In this document: piece by piece, positions 42,318 to 52,128 of the stretch
How positions within the stretch are numbered: position 1 is the first letter of the stretch
Layout of the letters: each line of letters begins with the position of its first letter
Assembly: GCF_029223585.1 (NCBI RefSeq)
Contig: NZ_CP119423.1
Span: forward strand, 2,418,001 to 2,482,000
Direction: 5' to 3'
Source of the DNA: Photobacterium sp. DA100
GTDB taxonomy: Bacteria > Pseudomonadota > Gammaproteobacteria > Enterobacterales > Vibrionaceae
Length of the DNA: 64,000 nt
The notes under the pieces: generated by a model
The model's input: the letters and a program-made list of their open reading frames with translations, nothing else
What the model was told of the DNA's origin: nothing
The model's database searches: none
Translations under genes and position numbers: made by a program

Positions 42318-45300
42318 TGATAAACAAAATTATCCGTTGGTCGATCACCAACCGATTCTTTGTCCTCATCGCTGCGGCCATGCTGGCAGCCGGCGGGCTT
42401 TATTCGGTGAACAAAACCCCTATCGATGCCATTCCTGATCTGTCGGATGTGCAGGTCATCATCAAAACCAGCTATCCGGGGCAAGCACCACAAGTTGTCG
42501 AGGACCAAGTGACCTACCCGCTATCGACAGCCATGCTGGCAGTCCCTGGCGCGCAGGTCGTTCGTGGCTTTTCCTTCTTCGGTGACTCGTACGTTTACAT
42601 TATCTTTGATGACAGCACCGACATGTACTGGGCTCGCAGCCGGGTCCAGGAATACATGGGGCAGGTTTCCTTACCGGCAGCAGCAAAACCCGAGCTGGGG
42701 CCTGATGCCACCGGGGTTGGCTGGGTGCTGAGCTATATCCTGCAGGATAAAACCGGTCAGCATGACCTGAGTGAATTGCGCAGCCTGCAGGACTGGTTCT
42801 TAAAATACGAGCTGCAGACTGTCGATGGTGTCTCAGAGGTGGCGACTGTCGGCGGCATGGTTCGCCAGTACCAGGTCCAGATTGATCCTGACAAGTTGCG
42901 GGCTTATAACCTGACCCTGGCCCAAGTCAACCAGGCGATTCAGAGCGGCAACCAGGAGGTGGGCGCCTCAGTGATCGAAGTCGCAGAGGCCGAGCATATG
43001 GTGAGAACCACGGGTTACCTTCGCTCTGCGGAAGATATTGCCGCCCTGCCACTTAAACTGTCTGAAACCGGCACCCCCTTGATGCTCGGCGACATCGCCG
43101 ATATCTCGATGGGACCACAGATGCGCCGCGGTATTTCAGAATTCAACGGTGAAGGTGAAGCTGTCGGTGGTGTCATCGTTATGCGATACGGGGAAAATGC
43201 CCGTGAGGTTATCACCAATGTCAAAACGAAAATGGCCGAACTGGAACGTTCACTGCCAGATGGCGTCGAGATGGTCATCACCTATGACCGTTCAGGCCTG
43301 ATTGACTCGGCAGTTGATAATCTCAACAACACCCTGATCAAAGAGTTTGTGGTCGTCACGCTGGTTTGTGCGCTGTTCCTTTTCCATATTCGCTCTTCGC
43401 TGGTTATCTTGATCAGCTTGCCACTTGGTATTCTCAGTGCGTTCATCATCATGCAGTGGCAGGGTATTAACGCCAACATCATGTCTCTGGGCGGGATTGG
43501 TATTGCCATTGGAGCCATGGTAGATGGTGCCATAGTGATGATCGAAAATGTTCACAAGCATCTTGAGCGAAACACAGAAACCGACAAAAACCGCTGGGAG
43601 ATCATTGCTACTGCTGCAGAAGAGGTGGGGACTCCCCTATTCTTCTCGCTGCTTATCATTACCCTCAGCTTTGTCCCGGTATTCGCCCTGGAAGGCCAGG
43701 AAGGCAAGATGTTTGCGCCACTGGCTTTTACTAAGTCCTACGCCATGGCAGCGGCGGCTGGGTTGGCCATTACACTCGTACCGGTACTGATGGGCTACTT
43801 CGTTCGTGGCCGTATCATGCCCGAGCAGAAAAACCCTATCACCCGTATGCTAGTGGCCAGCTACCGCCCGATGCTGAAATTGAGCCTGCGCTACCCTAAG
43901 ACCATGATCGCGATGTCGTTGGTGTTGCTGGCATCAGCCTGGTACCCATACAGCAAAATGGGCAGCGAGTTTATGCCTCCGCTCGATGAAGGCGATCTGA
44001 TGTATATGCCAACAACCTACCCGGGGATCTCGATTGGTAAAGCGCGGGAATTATTGCAACAAACCAACAAGCTGATCAAAACCATCCCTGAAGTCGAGAC
44101 GGTTTGGGGCAAGGCCGGACGTGCCGAAACTGCAACCGATCCTGCTCCGCTGACGATGATAGAAACGTTTATTCAGCTCAAACCGCGCAGTGAGTGGCGC
44201 GAAGGCGTTACCACAGACACATTGCGCAACGAGCTTGACAGCTTGGTGAAATTTCCCGGCCTGAGCAACGCGTGGGTTATGCCAATCAAGACCCGTATCG
44301 ATATGCTCTCGACCGGGATAAAAACACCGGTGGGAATTAAGGTTTCAGGTCCGGACTTAAAGACCATCGAAAAAATCGGCAAATCGCTGGAGGAAGTTGT
44401 CGGCCAAGTGCCTGGGGCTGTATCGGTATACGCTGAGCGCGTAGCCGGCGGACGGTACGTGACTATCGATGTCGATCGTCACCGCGCGGCTCGCTACGGC
44501 TTATCCATCCAAGATGTCCAGCAGGTGACCAGTGCCGCCGTCGGTGGGATGAACGTCGCTGAGACACTGGAAGGGCTTGAGCGCTATCCGGTGAATGTCC
44601 GCTATCCGCAGCATTACCGAGATTCTGTATACAGCCTGCAGAATCTGCCGCTCGTTACGCCGCTGGGCGCGCATATCACCCTTGCTGATGTCGCCGATAT
44701 CCGCTACGAGGATGGCCCTCCGATGATCAAAACCGAAAATGCTCGCCCCAACGGCTGGATTTTTGTCGATATCGAAGGCCGAGACCTTGGCAGTTTTGTC
44801 GAAGAGGCCCGCCAGCGGGTTGCCGAGGAAGTCAGCTTGCCAGCCGGCTATGCCATCAGTTGGTCGGGGCAGTACGAGTATATGCAGCGCGCGATGGAGA
44901 AGCTGAAAATTGTTGCCCCGGTGACACTCGGCATCATCTTTATGCTGCTCTACATGAGTTTCCGTCGCTTTGGCGAAGTTGCCATCATTGTCGGTACCCT
45001 GCCGCTAGCCCTCGTGGGTGGCCTTTGGTTGATGTACTACCTTGGCTACAACCTCTCGATTGCCGTTGGGGTTGGTTTTATCGCCCTGGCGGGTGTGGCA
45101 GTCGAAACCGCCATTATCATGCTGGTCTACTTGAACCAGGCCTGGCAACGCAGGATAACTGAACGGGAGCAGCAAGGGAGCCATGTCACAGAGGAAGATC
45201 TCGAGCAAGCCATCTTAGAAGGGGCTGGACAACGCATCCGCCCAGTCATGATGACCGATCTCACGGTCGTTATCGGCCTGATCCCAATTATGATCGGCAG

Positions 45301-45472
45301 CGGCACGGGCTCCGAGGTGATGCAGCGCATTGCCGCCCCAATGCTGGGAGGCTCGGTATCATCGGCTCTGCTGACCCTGCTGGTGCTGCCATCTATCTAC
45401 AAACTTTGGAAAACCTACTCTCACCGCCTGCAAACTGCACCGGCGGCTGAGGTTCAATTAAATATCAATTAA
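42317..45472 (+). CDS. cusA: Copper/silver RND efflux pump CusA
   Basis: 1051-residue heavy-metal RND pump with 12 membrane helices and two large periplasmic loops. The proton-relay and HME signature GIGIAIGAMVDGAIVMIENV near residues 394-413 is present, as are the N-terminal TPIDAIPDLSDVQVII and the repeated second-half GVGFIALAGVAVETAIIML. It takes metal from the periplasm or CusB and expels it through CusC using the proton gradient. Adjacent CueP and Met-rich partners support Cu(I)/Ag(I) specificity over Co/Zn/Cd. Confidence 0.93.
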   Translation: MINKIIRWSITNRFFVLIAAAMLAAGGLYSVNKTPIDAIPDLSDVQVIIKTSYPGQAPQVVEDQVTYPLSTAMLAVPGAQVVRGFSFFGDSYVYIIFDDSTDMYWARSRVQEYMGQVSLPAAAKPELGPDATGVGWVLSYILQDKTGQHDLSELRSLQDWFLKYELQTVDGVSEVATVGGMVRQYQVQIDPDKLRAYNLTLAQVNQAIQSGNQEVGASVIEVAEAEHMVRTTGYLRSAEDIAALPLKLSETGTPLMLGDIADISMGPQMRRGISEFNGEGEAVGGVIVMRYGENAREVITNVKTKMAELERSLPDGVEMVITYDRSGLIDSAVDNLNNTLIKEFVVVTLVCALFLFHIRSSLVILISLPLGILSAFIIMQWQGINANIMSLGGIGIAIGAMVDGAIVMIENVHKHLERNTETDKNRWEIIATAAEEVGTPLFFSLLIITLSFVPVFALEGQEGKMFAPLAFTKSYAMAAAAGLAITLVPVLMGYFVRGRIMPEQKNPITRMLVASYRPMLKLSLRYPKTMIAMSLVLLASAWYPYSKMGSEFMPPLDEGDLMYMPTTYPGISIGKARELLQQTNKLIKTIPEVETVWGKAGRAETATDPAPLTMIETFIQLKPRSEWREGVTTDTLRNELDSLVKFPGLSNAWVMPIKTRIDMLSTGIKTPVGIKVSGPDLKTIEKIGKSLEEVVGQVPGAVSVYAERVAGGRYVTIDVDRHRAARYGLSIQDVQQVTSAAVGGMNVAETLEGLERYPVNVRYPQHYRDSVYSLQNLPLVTPLGAHITLADVADIRYEDGPPMIKTENARPNGWIFVDIEGRDLGSFVEEARQRVAEEVSLPAGYAISWSGQYEYMQRAMEKLKIVAPVTLGIIFMLLYMSFRRFGEVAIIVGTLPLALVGGLWLMYYLGYNLSIAVGVGFIALAGVAVETAIIMLVYLNQAWQRRITEREQQGSHVTEEDLEQAILEGAGQRIRPVMMTDLTVVIGLIPIMIGSGTGSEVMQRIAAPMLGGSVSSALLTLLVLPSIYKLWKTYSHRLQTAPAAEVQLNIN

Positions 45473-45484
45473 AGAAAAACTATT

Positions 45485-46012
45485 ATGAAATACTTCAACA
45501 AAATCGCACCTGTAGTCGCCCTAATGGCTTCGTTTGGCACATCAGCAATGACGGCAGAAGAGTTCAGCGCTCTTAGCCCGCAGCAGGCGTTAAAACACTC
45601 TCACCAGTGGCATCGTACCGGTGAGGCAACCGTTAAGGTGATGCCTGACAGCCTCGAAGCCACACTGCCTTCTGGCGAGGAAGCGGCCATTCCGCTGACC
45701 GAGGAGTTCCTGCTGTCAGTCGCGCCGTATATCAACTACACCCACCCTTGTACTTACCATGTACCGACAGGGTGCCAGGGCGAACTGGTGGAAGAAGAGC
45801 TGCACCTGATGATCAAAGATATGACAACAGGTAAAGTCGTGAAGAATGAGATGGTCACTACGCAAAAAGATGGTTTCATCGATATCTGGATGCCACGAGA
45901 CGGCGAATATCAGTTTATGTTCCACAAAGGTAACTTGATGGCATCAGAAGTACTTAGCACCAAAGGGGACAGTCGCACCTGCATCACCACAATGAAACTG
46001 GTCGCCATGTAA
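45485..46012 (+). CDS. cueP: CueP-like periplasmic copper-binding protein
   Basis: 175-residue exported protein with a signal peptide ending near SAMTAE. The core THPCTYHVPTGCQGELV contains Cys89 and Cys97, and Cys166 lies in SRTCITTMKL. This three-cysteine arrangement matches CueP, a periplasmic Cu-binding protein known from Salmonella that supplies copper to superoxide dismutase. It is 12 bases after cusA and ends the copper operon. Confidence 0.85.
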   Translation: MKYFNKIAPVVALMASFGTSAMTAEEFSALSPQQALKHSHQWHRTGEATVKVMPDSLEATLPSGEEAAIPLTEEFLLSVAPYINYTHPCTYHVPTGCQGELVEEELHLMIKDMTTGKVVKNEMVTTQKDGFIDIWMPRDGEYQFMFHKGNLMASEVLSTKGDSRTCITTMKLVAM

Positions 46013-46022
46013 CCCTTTAAAC

Positions 46023-46060
46023 CGCACGGGCCGGATTCTGGTGTAAGCCAGCCCGTGCGA
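46023..46060 (+). terminator. Hairpin after cueP
   Basis: A nine-base perfect stem, CGCACGGGC/GCCCGTGCG, with a 19-base loop lies 11 bases past the stop. It lacks a T run; the next hairpin is the better terminator. Confidence 0.45.
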
Positions 46061-46133
46061 CACTCGAGGGGATGAAGCCAACGATCGCTAAGCGAACCAG
46101 GCCCCGTAAATTTTCCCCTTCTCCGGATAATGG

Positions 46134-46165
46134 ACAACGCCCCGCTTTAGCGGGGCGTTGTTATT
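46134..46165. terminator. Terminator between cueP and the convergent lysR gene
   Basis: A 13-base perfect stem, ACAACGCCCCGCT/AGCGGGGCGTTGT, with a two-base loop, then TATTTCT on the plus strand. It overlaps the lysR stop codon. Confidence 0.8.
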
Positions 46166-47084
46166 TCTCGGCCAACAACTCAAACCGCTCAATCAAGAAA
46201 TCCAAGAACAAGCGAATCCGCTTCGGCTGATACTGCCTGCTCATATAAATAACGTTCAAATCAGCGCCTGCCGCTGAAGTGGACGCGTTGAAGTTCTTCA
46301 TGTACCCATTTAGCACTGTCATTAAGCGCTGCTGCTTAATATCTTCTTGTACATCCAGCATGGATTTCAGTGCAATACCAGCCCCGTCCAAGGCCCACTG
46401 GCGAATGACTTCACCGTCATCGGAGAAACGCTTGGGTACCACAGTCACAGTATTGTGCTTTTCATGGTCCTCGAAGTGCCAGGTTTTCAACTCTTCGTTG
46501 TTGCGCACCATGGCTAAACAGTCATGGCGAGCCAGATCCTGCGGCGTGATGGGCGTTCCCTTCTTGGCTAAATACCCTGGCGATGCACACAGCACCCGTC
46601 GGCTAGATGCCAGCTTGCGCGAGATCAGGCTACTATCGGCAAGCTCGCCGTAGCGAATCACAATATCCAGCCCGGACTCAGCGAGATTCGACAAGTTATC
46701 GTTCAAGTAGAGGTATGGGGTGACATCGGGATATCGCTCGGCAAAGTCTGACACAAGAGCTGAAATGTACTGCTTGCCGATATCCCGCGGCGCAGAAATT
46801 TTCAAGGTGCCACGCACTTCTTTCACCCCGGTTTGCAGGAGGTTTTCCGTTTCCCTCACACTATCGAGGATCTCAAGACAAGCCAAGTGGTACATAGCAC
46901 CTGAATCCGTCAGCGAAAGATGGCGTGTACTGCGGTTTAGCAGCTTAACGCCATAGCGATCTTCCAGCGCCTGTAACCTTGCCGTTACTGTCGCTGGCGA
47001 CAACCCCAACTCCCGTCCCGCCGCTGCAAGACCTTGATTTTTAACGATGCTTACAAACAACGCCATATCCGCAAACTTGTCCAC
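46161..47084 (-). CDS. LysR-family transcriptional regulator
   Basis: 307 residues. An N-terminal helix-turn-helix (AAAGRELGLSPATVTARLQA near 20-39) is followed by the substrate-binding domain. The DNA-binding and effector region resemble the large CrgA/AaeR-type subgroup. The start is GTG at 47084, preceded by AAGGAAG. It is divergent from the SDR-MFS-glutaredoxin-OYE operon and probably controls it from the 135-bp gap, which contains AT-rich repeats GAATTC/TGAATTC. Confidence 0.9.
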   Translation of the reverse strand: MDKFADMALFVSIVKNQGLAAAGRELGLSPATVTARLQALEDRYGVKLLNRSTRHLSLTDSGAMYHLACLEILDSVRETENLLQTGVKEVRGTLKISAPRDIGKQYISALVSDFAERYPDVTPYLYLNDNLSNLAESGLDIVIRYGELADSSLISRKLASSRRVLCASPGYLAKKGTPITPQDLARHDCLAMVRNNEELKTWHFEDHEKHNTVTVVPKRFSDDGEVIRQWALDGAGIALKSMLDVQEDIKQQRLMTVLNGYMKNFNASTSAAGADLNVIYMSRQYQPKRIRLFLDFLIERFELLAEK

Positions 47085-47219
47085 TCTCTGCTTCCTTCCT
47101 GTTACCCCCGCCCATCACTATTCATATAAACCGAATAATGAATTCGAATTATAGCTAATTATCAATTTATATTGAATTCATATACTAGCCCCATCGAAAC
47201 AAACTAAGAGACAGTCACC

Positions 47220-47888
47220 ATGAATACAGAGAAAACCGTGTACGTGATTATCGGGGGCACATCAGGAATTGGTGCCGAGCTTGCCAACCAACTGAAAAGC
47301 GACAACACAGTGATCCATGTTGCCAGTCGAAAGACGGGGTTAGACATCAATGATGAGCAATCTGTATACCGCTATTTCGAATCTATCGGCGCGATTGACC
47401 ACCTTGTTATCACCGCAGGTTCTTTTGCCCCAGCAGGGAAAGTCACTGATATCGACACTGCAGCAGCCAAGGCGGCCTTCGATACCAAATTTTGGGGGAC
47501 GGTCCGCACCGTCAAACATGCCGCCCGCTATATCAAGCAAGGGGGATCCATCACCCTGACCACGGGCATGCTGTCACGCAAAGTCGTCGCCGGTACGTAT
47601 GTCAAGACCGCCATCAATGCAGCCTTGGAAGCCATCACTAAAGTGCTGGCTAAAGAGCTTGCGCCAATTCGGGTCAATGCCGTCAGCCCCGGCCTAACCC
47701 AAACAGAGGCCCATAAAGGGATGAGCGAAGAAGACAGGAATGCCATGTATCAGCATAGCCAGAGTAACCTGCCGGTAGGTAAGGTCGGTCAACCCACCGA
47801 TATCGCGATGGCTTATGAACTGTTGATGCACAACAGCTATATGACCGGTGCAGTCATCGACGTTGAGGGAGGAGCACTGCTCAACTAA
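47220..47888 (+). CDS. Atypical short-chain dehydrogenase/reductase
   Basis: 222-residue SDR with the cofactor motif GGTSGIGAEL near residues 13-22 and the NAG-equivalent region VITAGSFAPAG. The usual catalytic YxxxK is not visible. The aligned segment GTYVKTAINAALEAITK has Lys and Asn where Tyr and Lys are expected. It may be an atypical reductase or a cofactor-binding protein. It is first in an operon of redox genes, with clear spacing to the LysR gene upstream. Confidence 0.85.
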   Translation: MNTEKTVYVIIGGTSGIGAELANQLKSDNTVIHVASRKTGLDINDEQSVYRYFESIGAIDHLVITAGSFAPAGKVTDIDTAAAKAAFDTKFWGTVRTVKHAARYIKQGGSITLTTGMLSRKVVAGTYVKTAINAALEAITKVLAKELAPIRVNAVSPGLTQTEAHKGMSEEDRNAMYQHSQSNLPVGKVGQPTDIAMAYELLMHNSYMTGAVIDVEGGALLN

Positions 47889-47959
47889 ACGCCGCCAAAA
47901 CAACGACTTTTCAGACAACCTTGGCACCTAACACTCAAAAAAAATCATAGAGATTTCAC

Positions 47960-49147
47960 ATGAATAAACAAAAGATGCCGCTGCAGGTATGGGTCTTGAC
48001 GCTCGCAGCCTTTGCGATTGGCACCGCAGAATTTGTTATCGCAGGTATTCTGCCACAAGTCGCTCACTCCCTTTTGATTACCGAAGGCCAAGCTGGCTAC
48101 CTAATCAGTGCCTATGCATTGGCAATCGTGGTCGGCGGCCCGCTACTGACCATCTACCTGGCCCGGTTCAACAAAAAAACCGTATTGGCCGGCCTGATGG
48201 TGCTCTTCATCGTCGGTAATCTACTGTCTGCGTTTGCACCGAACTATATCGTGCTCATAGCCAGTCGCGTAATAACCGGCTTGGTGCAAGGACCTTTCTA
48301 CGGCATTGGTGCTGTAGTGGCGACCAATCTAGTGTCAGAAAAAATGGCAGGTCGAGCGGTAGGCCAAATGTTCGCAGGCCTTACTCTGGCTAATGTTTTG
48401 GGCGTGCCTGGCGGTACTTGGATTGGCTTGCAGTTTGGCTGGCACACCACGTTCTTAACCGTTGCCGCCTTTGGCCTGATGGCACTGTTCTTTATTACTG
48501 CTGTCATTAGGCCCGCAGGTCACGGCGAAGCCAAAGATGTCAAAGAACAGTTGCTGGCGTTCAAAAATCCCATGCTGCTGCTCAGCCTTGCCATCACTGT
48601 CTTTGCTTGGTCCGGTTTCATGACACTTTATGGCTACTTGGCGCCAATCGCGATGCATATCACCGGGTTTGCCGAAGGCACGGTTACTTGGATTTTGGTT
48701 ATCGTCGGACTCGGTCTGATCATTGGTAACACCATCGGCGGGCGCTCCTCCGATAAGAATTTACACCGAGCATCCATGTTCTGGGCCATCGCCATGATTG
48801 TATCTCTGGTAGCGGTCGGACTCGCTGTCGAAAGCAAAATCATGTTTATCGCTGCGGCCTTTGTGTTTGGTATCGCTTCTTTTGCCAATGTACCTGCGAT
48901 GCAGTTGCGAGTGATGAACCATGGCGGTGAGGGCCAGGAATTAGCCGCAACGGCAAACATTTCTGCTTTCAATTTGGCCAACGCATTCGGCGGGTTCTTG
49001 GGTGGCATGGTGCTCGATAGCCCAATGGGGGCAAGCATGATCCCCTATGCCGCGGTTGTGGTCCCGGTTGTCGGTTTGTGGCTAATCGCCAAAGCCAATC
49101 GCCGCGAACGCTCTCAACCCACGGTTACCCCCGCCTTCACTCACTGA
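47960..49147 (+). CDS. MFS drug/metabolite exporter (DHA1 type)
   Basis: 395-residue major facilitator with 12 predicted helices. The N-terminus LAAFAIGTAEFVIAGILPQ matches the AraJ/PbuE/chloramphenicol-efflux group, and GLVQGPFYGIGAVVATNLV near residues 110-128 is the conserved motif C region of drug/proton antiporters. It sits between the SDR and glutaredoxin genes, so it may export a toxic electrophile or its product. The substrate is unknown. Confidence 0.85.
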   Translation: MNKQKMPLQVWVLTLAAFAIGTAEFVIAGILPQVAHSLLITEGQAGYLISAYALAIVVGGPLLTIYLARFNKKTVLAGLMVLFIVGNLLSAFAPNYIVLIASRVITGLVQGPFYGIGAVVATNLVSEKMAGRAVGQMFAGLTLANVLGVPGGTWIGLQFGWHTTFLTVAAFGLMALFFITAVIRPAGHGEAKDVKEQLLAFKNPMLLLSLAITVFAWSGFMTLYGYLAPIAMHITGFAEGTVTWILVIVGLGLIIGNTIGGRSSDKNLHRASMFWAIAMIVSLVAVGLAVESKIMFIAAAFVFGIASFANVPAMQLRVMNHGGEGQELAATANISAFNLANAFGGFLGGMVLDSPMGASMIPYAAVVVPVVGLWLIAKANRRERSQPTVTPAFTH

Positions 49148-49185
49148 ATTCAAATTATTAATCTAACAGACCATCAGGATACAGT

Positions 49186-49815
49186 ATGAAACTTTATATT
49201 TTTGAACATTGCCCTTTCAGCGCTCGTGTTCGCTATGTTGCCGGTATGCTCAATATCTCATTGGATATCATCAACCTCGACTATGACGATGATACGACCA
49301 CCGCCGACATCATTGGTACTAAACAAGTTCCTGTATTAGTCAAAGACAATGGCCAAGCCATGGCTGAAAGCCTCGAAATTATCGAGTACTTCTTGACACT
49401 GGCCGATTCAACCGAGACACACCTACCTTCTCAGAAGGTGCTGGACTGGCAACGTAGCGCTTTCCTGCCGCTTCAAAAAGTAGGCTACCCGCGCTGGTCA
49501 AGCATGAACCTTCCCGAGTTTAGCTCTGACTCAGCCAAGCAGGCCTGGCGAAACAAAAAAGAGACCGAAGCATTGGACTTTGACACCCTGCTTCGTGAGA
49601 CTCCGGCTATCGCCAGAGAAGTAGAATCTTTAATCCAGCAAGCCAGCAAAGTGCTCAATTTGATGTCGAAGCAGCCTATGACCTTAGTCGACAAAGCCAT
49701 CATGTTCTCCATTCTCAGAGGCTTTTTCAGCGCAGCGGAGCTCCAGTGGGATCACGCCGTCAAAGAATGGATGGTATCTGCCAGCAAGAAAAGCAACGTA
49801 AAGCTACTGAAGTAA
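49186..49815 (+). CDS. grxB: Glutaredoxin 2-like protein with monothiol active site
   Basis: 209-residue GST-like protein of the GrxB family. The N-terminal thioredoxin domain begins LYIFEHCPFSARVRY; the active site is CPFS where GrxB normally has CPYC, so only Cys9 remains. KQVPVLVKDNGQAMAESLEI near residues 46-65 carries the glutathione-binding cis-Pro and Glu-Ser. The C-terminal part is helical. Loss of the second Cys favours monothiol deglutathionylation or GST-like conjugation over dithiol reduction. It lies in an operon with an old yellow enzyme. Confidence 0.85.
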   Translation: MKLYIFEHCPFSARVRYVAGMLNISLDIINLDYDDDTTTADIIGTKQVPVLVKDNGQAMAESLEIIEYFLTLADSTETHLPSQKVLDWQRSAFLPLQKVGYPRWSSMNLPEFSSDSAKQAWRNKKETEALDFDTLLRETPAIAREVESLIQQASKVLNLMSKQPMTLVDKAIMFSILRGFFSAAELQWDHAVKEWMVSASKKSNVKLLK

Positions 49816-49825
49816 AGAGGCCATT

Positions 49826-50923
49826 ATGAGCAAGCTATTCGAACACACTCAGCTAAAACACCTTGCCCTGCAAAACCATGTGGTCATGGCGCCAATGACA
49901 CGCGCGCGCACCAGTCAGCCGGGTAATATTCCTAACCCAATGATGGCGACTTACTATCAACAACGTGCAAGTGCAGGATTGATCATCTCAGAGGCCACGC
50001 AAATATCTGATGACGCACAAGGCTACTCTTTCACGCCGGGCGTCTACACCGATGAGCAAGTAGCCGGTTGGAAACCCGTTACCCGAGCCGTTAAGGCACA
50101 AGGGGCGGCAATGTTTTGCCAACTATGGCATGTGGGGCGTGTCTCCCATCCGACATTCCACAACGGCGAGCTGCCGATAGCCCCCTCAGCATTAGCCCCA
50201 GTCGATACAAAAGTTTGGATCGCCGATGAGCAAGGCAAGGGCAACATGGTTGACTGCGCTGAGCCTCGAGCCATGACTCAAGCCGATATCGATAGAGTGA
50301 TCCAGGACTTCGCCTACTCGGCCAAACGAGCCATCGAAGCTGGCTTTGATGGGGTTGAAATTCATGGTGGCAACGGATATCTCATCGACCAGTTCCTGCG
50401 CACCAACTCCAACCACCGCAGCGACAACTATGGTGGCAGCCGCGAAAACCGACTTCGCTTTTTACTGGAAGTTGTTGAGGCGGTATGTACAGAGATAGGT
50501 GCAGACAAAGTTGGCGTCCGACTCGCACCTTTCATTACCTTCAAGGATATGAATTGCCCCGATATTGTGCCAACCATCCTTGAGGCATCAAAGCAACTTC
50601 AAGCTCGTGATATTGCATACCTGCACTTATCAGAAGCCGACTGGGATGATGCACCGGTGATCCCGGAAAGCTTCCGTATTGAACTGCGCGAACGCTTCAC
50701 CAATACCATTATTGTTGCGGGCAGTTACACGCAGGCGCGTGCCGAGGCGGTGCTGGATAAGGGCTATGCCGATCTTGTCGCATTTGGCCGGCCGTTTGTC
50801 GCCAACCCAGACTTGGTATCACGCCTGAAAAACCACCAGCCGCTGTCAAACCTCGATGGCGCCACGCTATTTGGCGGCGATCACCATGGCTACACTGATT
50901 ATGCGGCGTGCGAGATAAGCTAG
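49826..50923 (+). CDS. nemA: Old yellow enzyme, NemA-type alkene reductase
   Basis: 365-residue FMN enzyme that reduces electrophilic alkenes with NADPH. Family features are visible: VVMAPMTRARTSQPGNIPN near residues 19-37, QLWHVGR near 100-106, the substrate-binding His/Asn pair in IHGGNGYLIDQFLR near 178-191, and GRPFVANPDLVSRL near the end. It starts ten bases after the grxB-like gene. The operon as a whole looks like defence against reactive electrophiles. Confidence 0.9.
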   Translation: MSKLFEHTQLKHLALQNHVVMAPMTRARTSQPGNIPNPMMATYYQQRASAGLIISEATQISDDAQGYSFTPGVYTDEQVAGWKPVTRAVKAQGAAMFCQLWHVGRVSHPTFHNGELPIAPSALAPVDTKVWIADEQGKGNMVDCAEPRAMTQADIDRVIQDFAYSAKRAIEAGFDGVEIHGGNGYLIDQFLRTNSNHRSDNYGGSRENRLRFLLEVVEAVCTEIGADKVGVRLAPFITFKDMNCPDIVPTILEASKQLQARDIAYLHLSEADWDDAPVIPESFRIELRERFTNTIIVAGSYTQARAEAVLDKGYADLVAFGRPFVANPDLVSRLKNHQPLSNLDGATLFGGDHHGYTDYAACEIS

Positions 50924-50933
50924 GGCCGGACCG

Positions 50934-51707
50934 CTACTCCCAAAAAACAGGCTGAAGATAACAGTGATTATCTGGTGTGAAAACCAGTATCCATGCGCTA
51001 TCGTTCCATTGCATCTGGTGCTCTTTGTCCTGGTGGTTAGGCTCAATATCAATACAGCGCTGGGAGGTCTCATCCGTACTTCGCAGTTCGATGGAAAAAC
51101 TGGCAACGTCACTAGGCAAAGAAAGTGGCGGCGATAATGTTTGACTTGAAAGCCCTTCGATAATGGCATGTCCATTTAGGTATACATCCGACCGTAAACG
51201 CGAGTTGGGTGATGACGCATCGATAACAAACAGCGGGACATTATTGTTCGCCCTAACAGTACTTGGTCTCTCCACCGCATACAACGAATAGCGGTCAGTC
51301 AGGGTATTCCCAAAGGCAAAGACCCAATAAGGCGTGTCACTCCTGAGCGCAATTTGTGTGTCTTGTAGTATCAGCCGTGTATTCCTATCACGCAGGGAAA
51401 TCGTCAGGTTTTGCTCATGCCGTTGGTCAAATTGATAGAGGTGCTGCGAGCGTTCACTCGTTCCATACAGGAGATGCCCTTGGCTTAAACCATGCTCATC
51501 GTTTTCGCCGCCGGACGCAATGATATCAACAACGGCATAGTCTGATCCGCCGTAGACAAAATCAAAAGCGTGAATATCTTGCCGGGCCTGAAAGTGACTA
51601 ATTGCAGCTGTTGAAGTGGCACCACTACTGCCCCCTCCACAACCTGAGACCATTAAGCCTGTAATCAGTACCAGCAAATAATATATTACGTCAGTCTTCT
51701 TCATCAT
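50934..51707 (-). CDS. Lipoprotein of unknown function
   Basis: 257 residues with a lipoprotein signal: hydrophobic VIYYLLVLITGLMVSGC, so Cys23 should be lipidated, then a Gly/Ser linker. The rest is beta-rich, with regularly spaced strands (for example YWVFAFGNTLTDRYSLYAVE), somewhat like DUF4397-type repeats in exported proteins. I cannot name a function. It converges on nemA with an 11-base gap and follows the 116-residue gene on the same strand. Confidence 0.65.
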   Translation of the reverse strand: MMKKTDVIYYLLVLITGLMVSGCGGGSSGATSTAAISHFQARQDIHAFDFVYGGSDYAVVDIIASGGENDEHGLSQGHLLYGTSERSQHLYQFDQRHEQNLTISLRDRNTRLILQDTQIALRSDTPYWVFAFGNTLTDRYSLYAVERPSTVRANNNVPLFVIDASSPNSRLRSDVYLNGHAIIEGLSSQTLSPPLSLPSDVASFSIELRSTDETSQRCIDIEPNHQDKEHQMQWNDSAWILVFTPDNHCYLQPVFWE

Positions 51708-51714
51708 ATTTATC

Positions 51715-52065
51715 TCAGCAATACTCTCGGCTGTCGGTATACAACGCCATTTGGGGACACCGAAATGGATCAGAGATATATATCCACCTTGGTTTCCTCG
51801 CTAAAATAGTGGTGGAATAATGTGTTTCCATATATCGAAGAGTTTCTTCAATTACCGTATCCCACTGTTTGTCAATTTTGCTTGTCTCTTGATTAGCCTT
51901 AGGACTAACACTCCAAAACTTATCATTTAGTTGAGGACATATATAAATAGCCCCACCGTCATCAACAATGACTTCTCCCTTCAGTTTATTTTCTCGAAGC
52001 TTTTGGTTGACGTCGTCTTTGGTATCGGTTGCAATTTCAATTGAATATATAAAAGGCATTTTCAT
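51715..52065 (-). CDS. Hypothetical protein, 116 residues
   Basis: Unrecognised soluble protein ending in Cys. It begins MKMPFIYSIEIATDTKDDV and has a central WDTVIEETLRYMETHY helix. Seven bases separate it from the downstream lipoprotein gene, so the two may be co-expressed. Base composition is AT-richer than its neighbours, a weak hint of different origin. No signal peptide or membrane segment is visible. Confidence 0.5.
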   Translation of the reverse strand: MKMPFIYSIEIATDTKDDVNQKLRENKLKGEVIVDDGGAIYICPQLNDKFWSVSPKANQETSKIDKQWDTVIEETLRYMETHYSTTILARKPRWIYISDPFRCPQMALYTDSREYC

Positions 52066-52128
52066 TTCTTATAGTTAAAAGAATCCCTCAAGCCTATGCC
52101 TGATAATTGGGTGTACAAATAATAAGGG

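Noticed and set aside
41908..42381. Cys/His-rich open frames on the minus strand
   Set aside because: They mirror the in-frame Met/His repeats of cusB on the plus strand and have no ribosome site.
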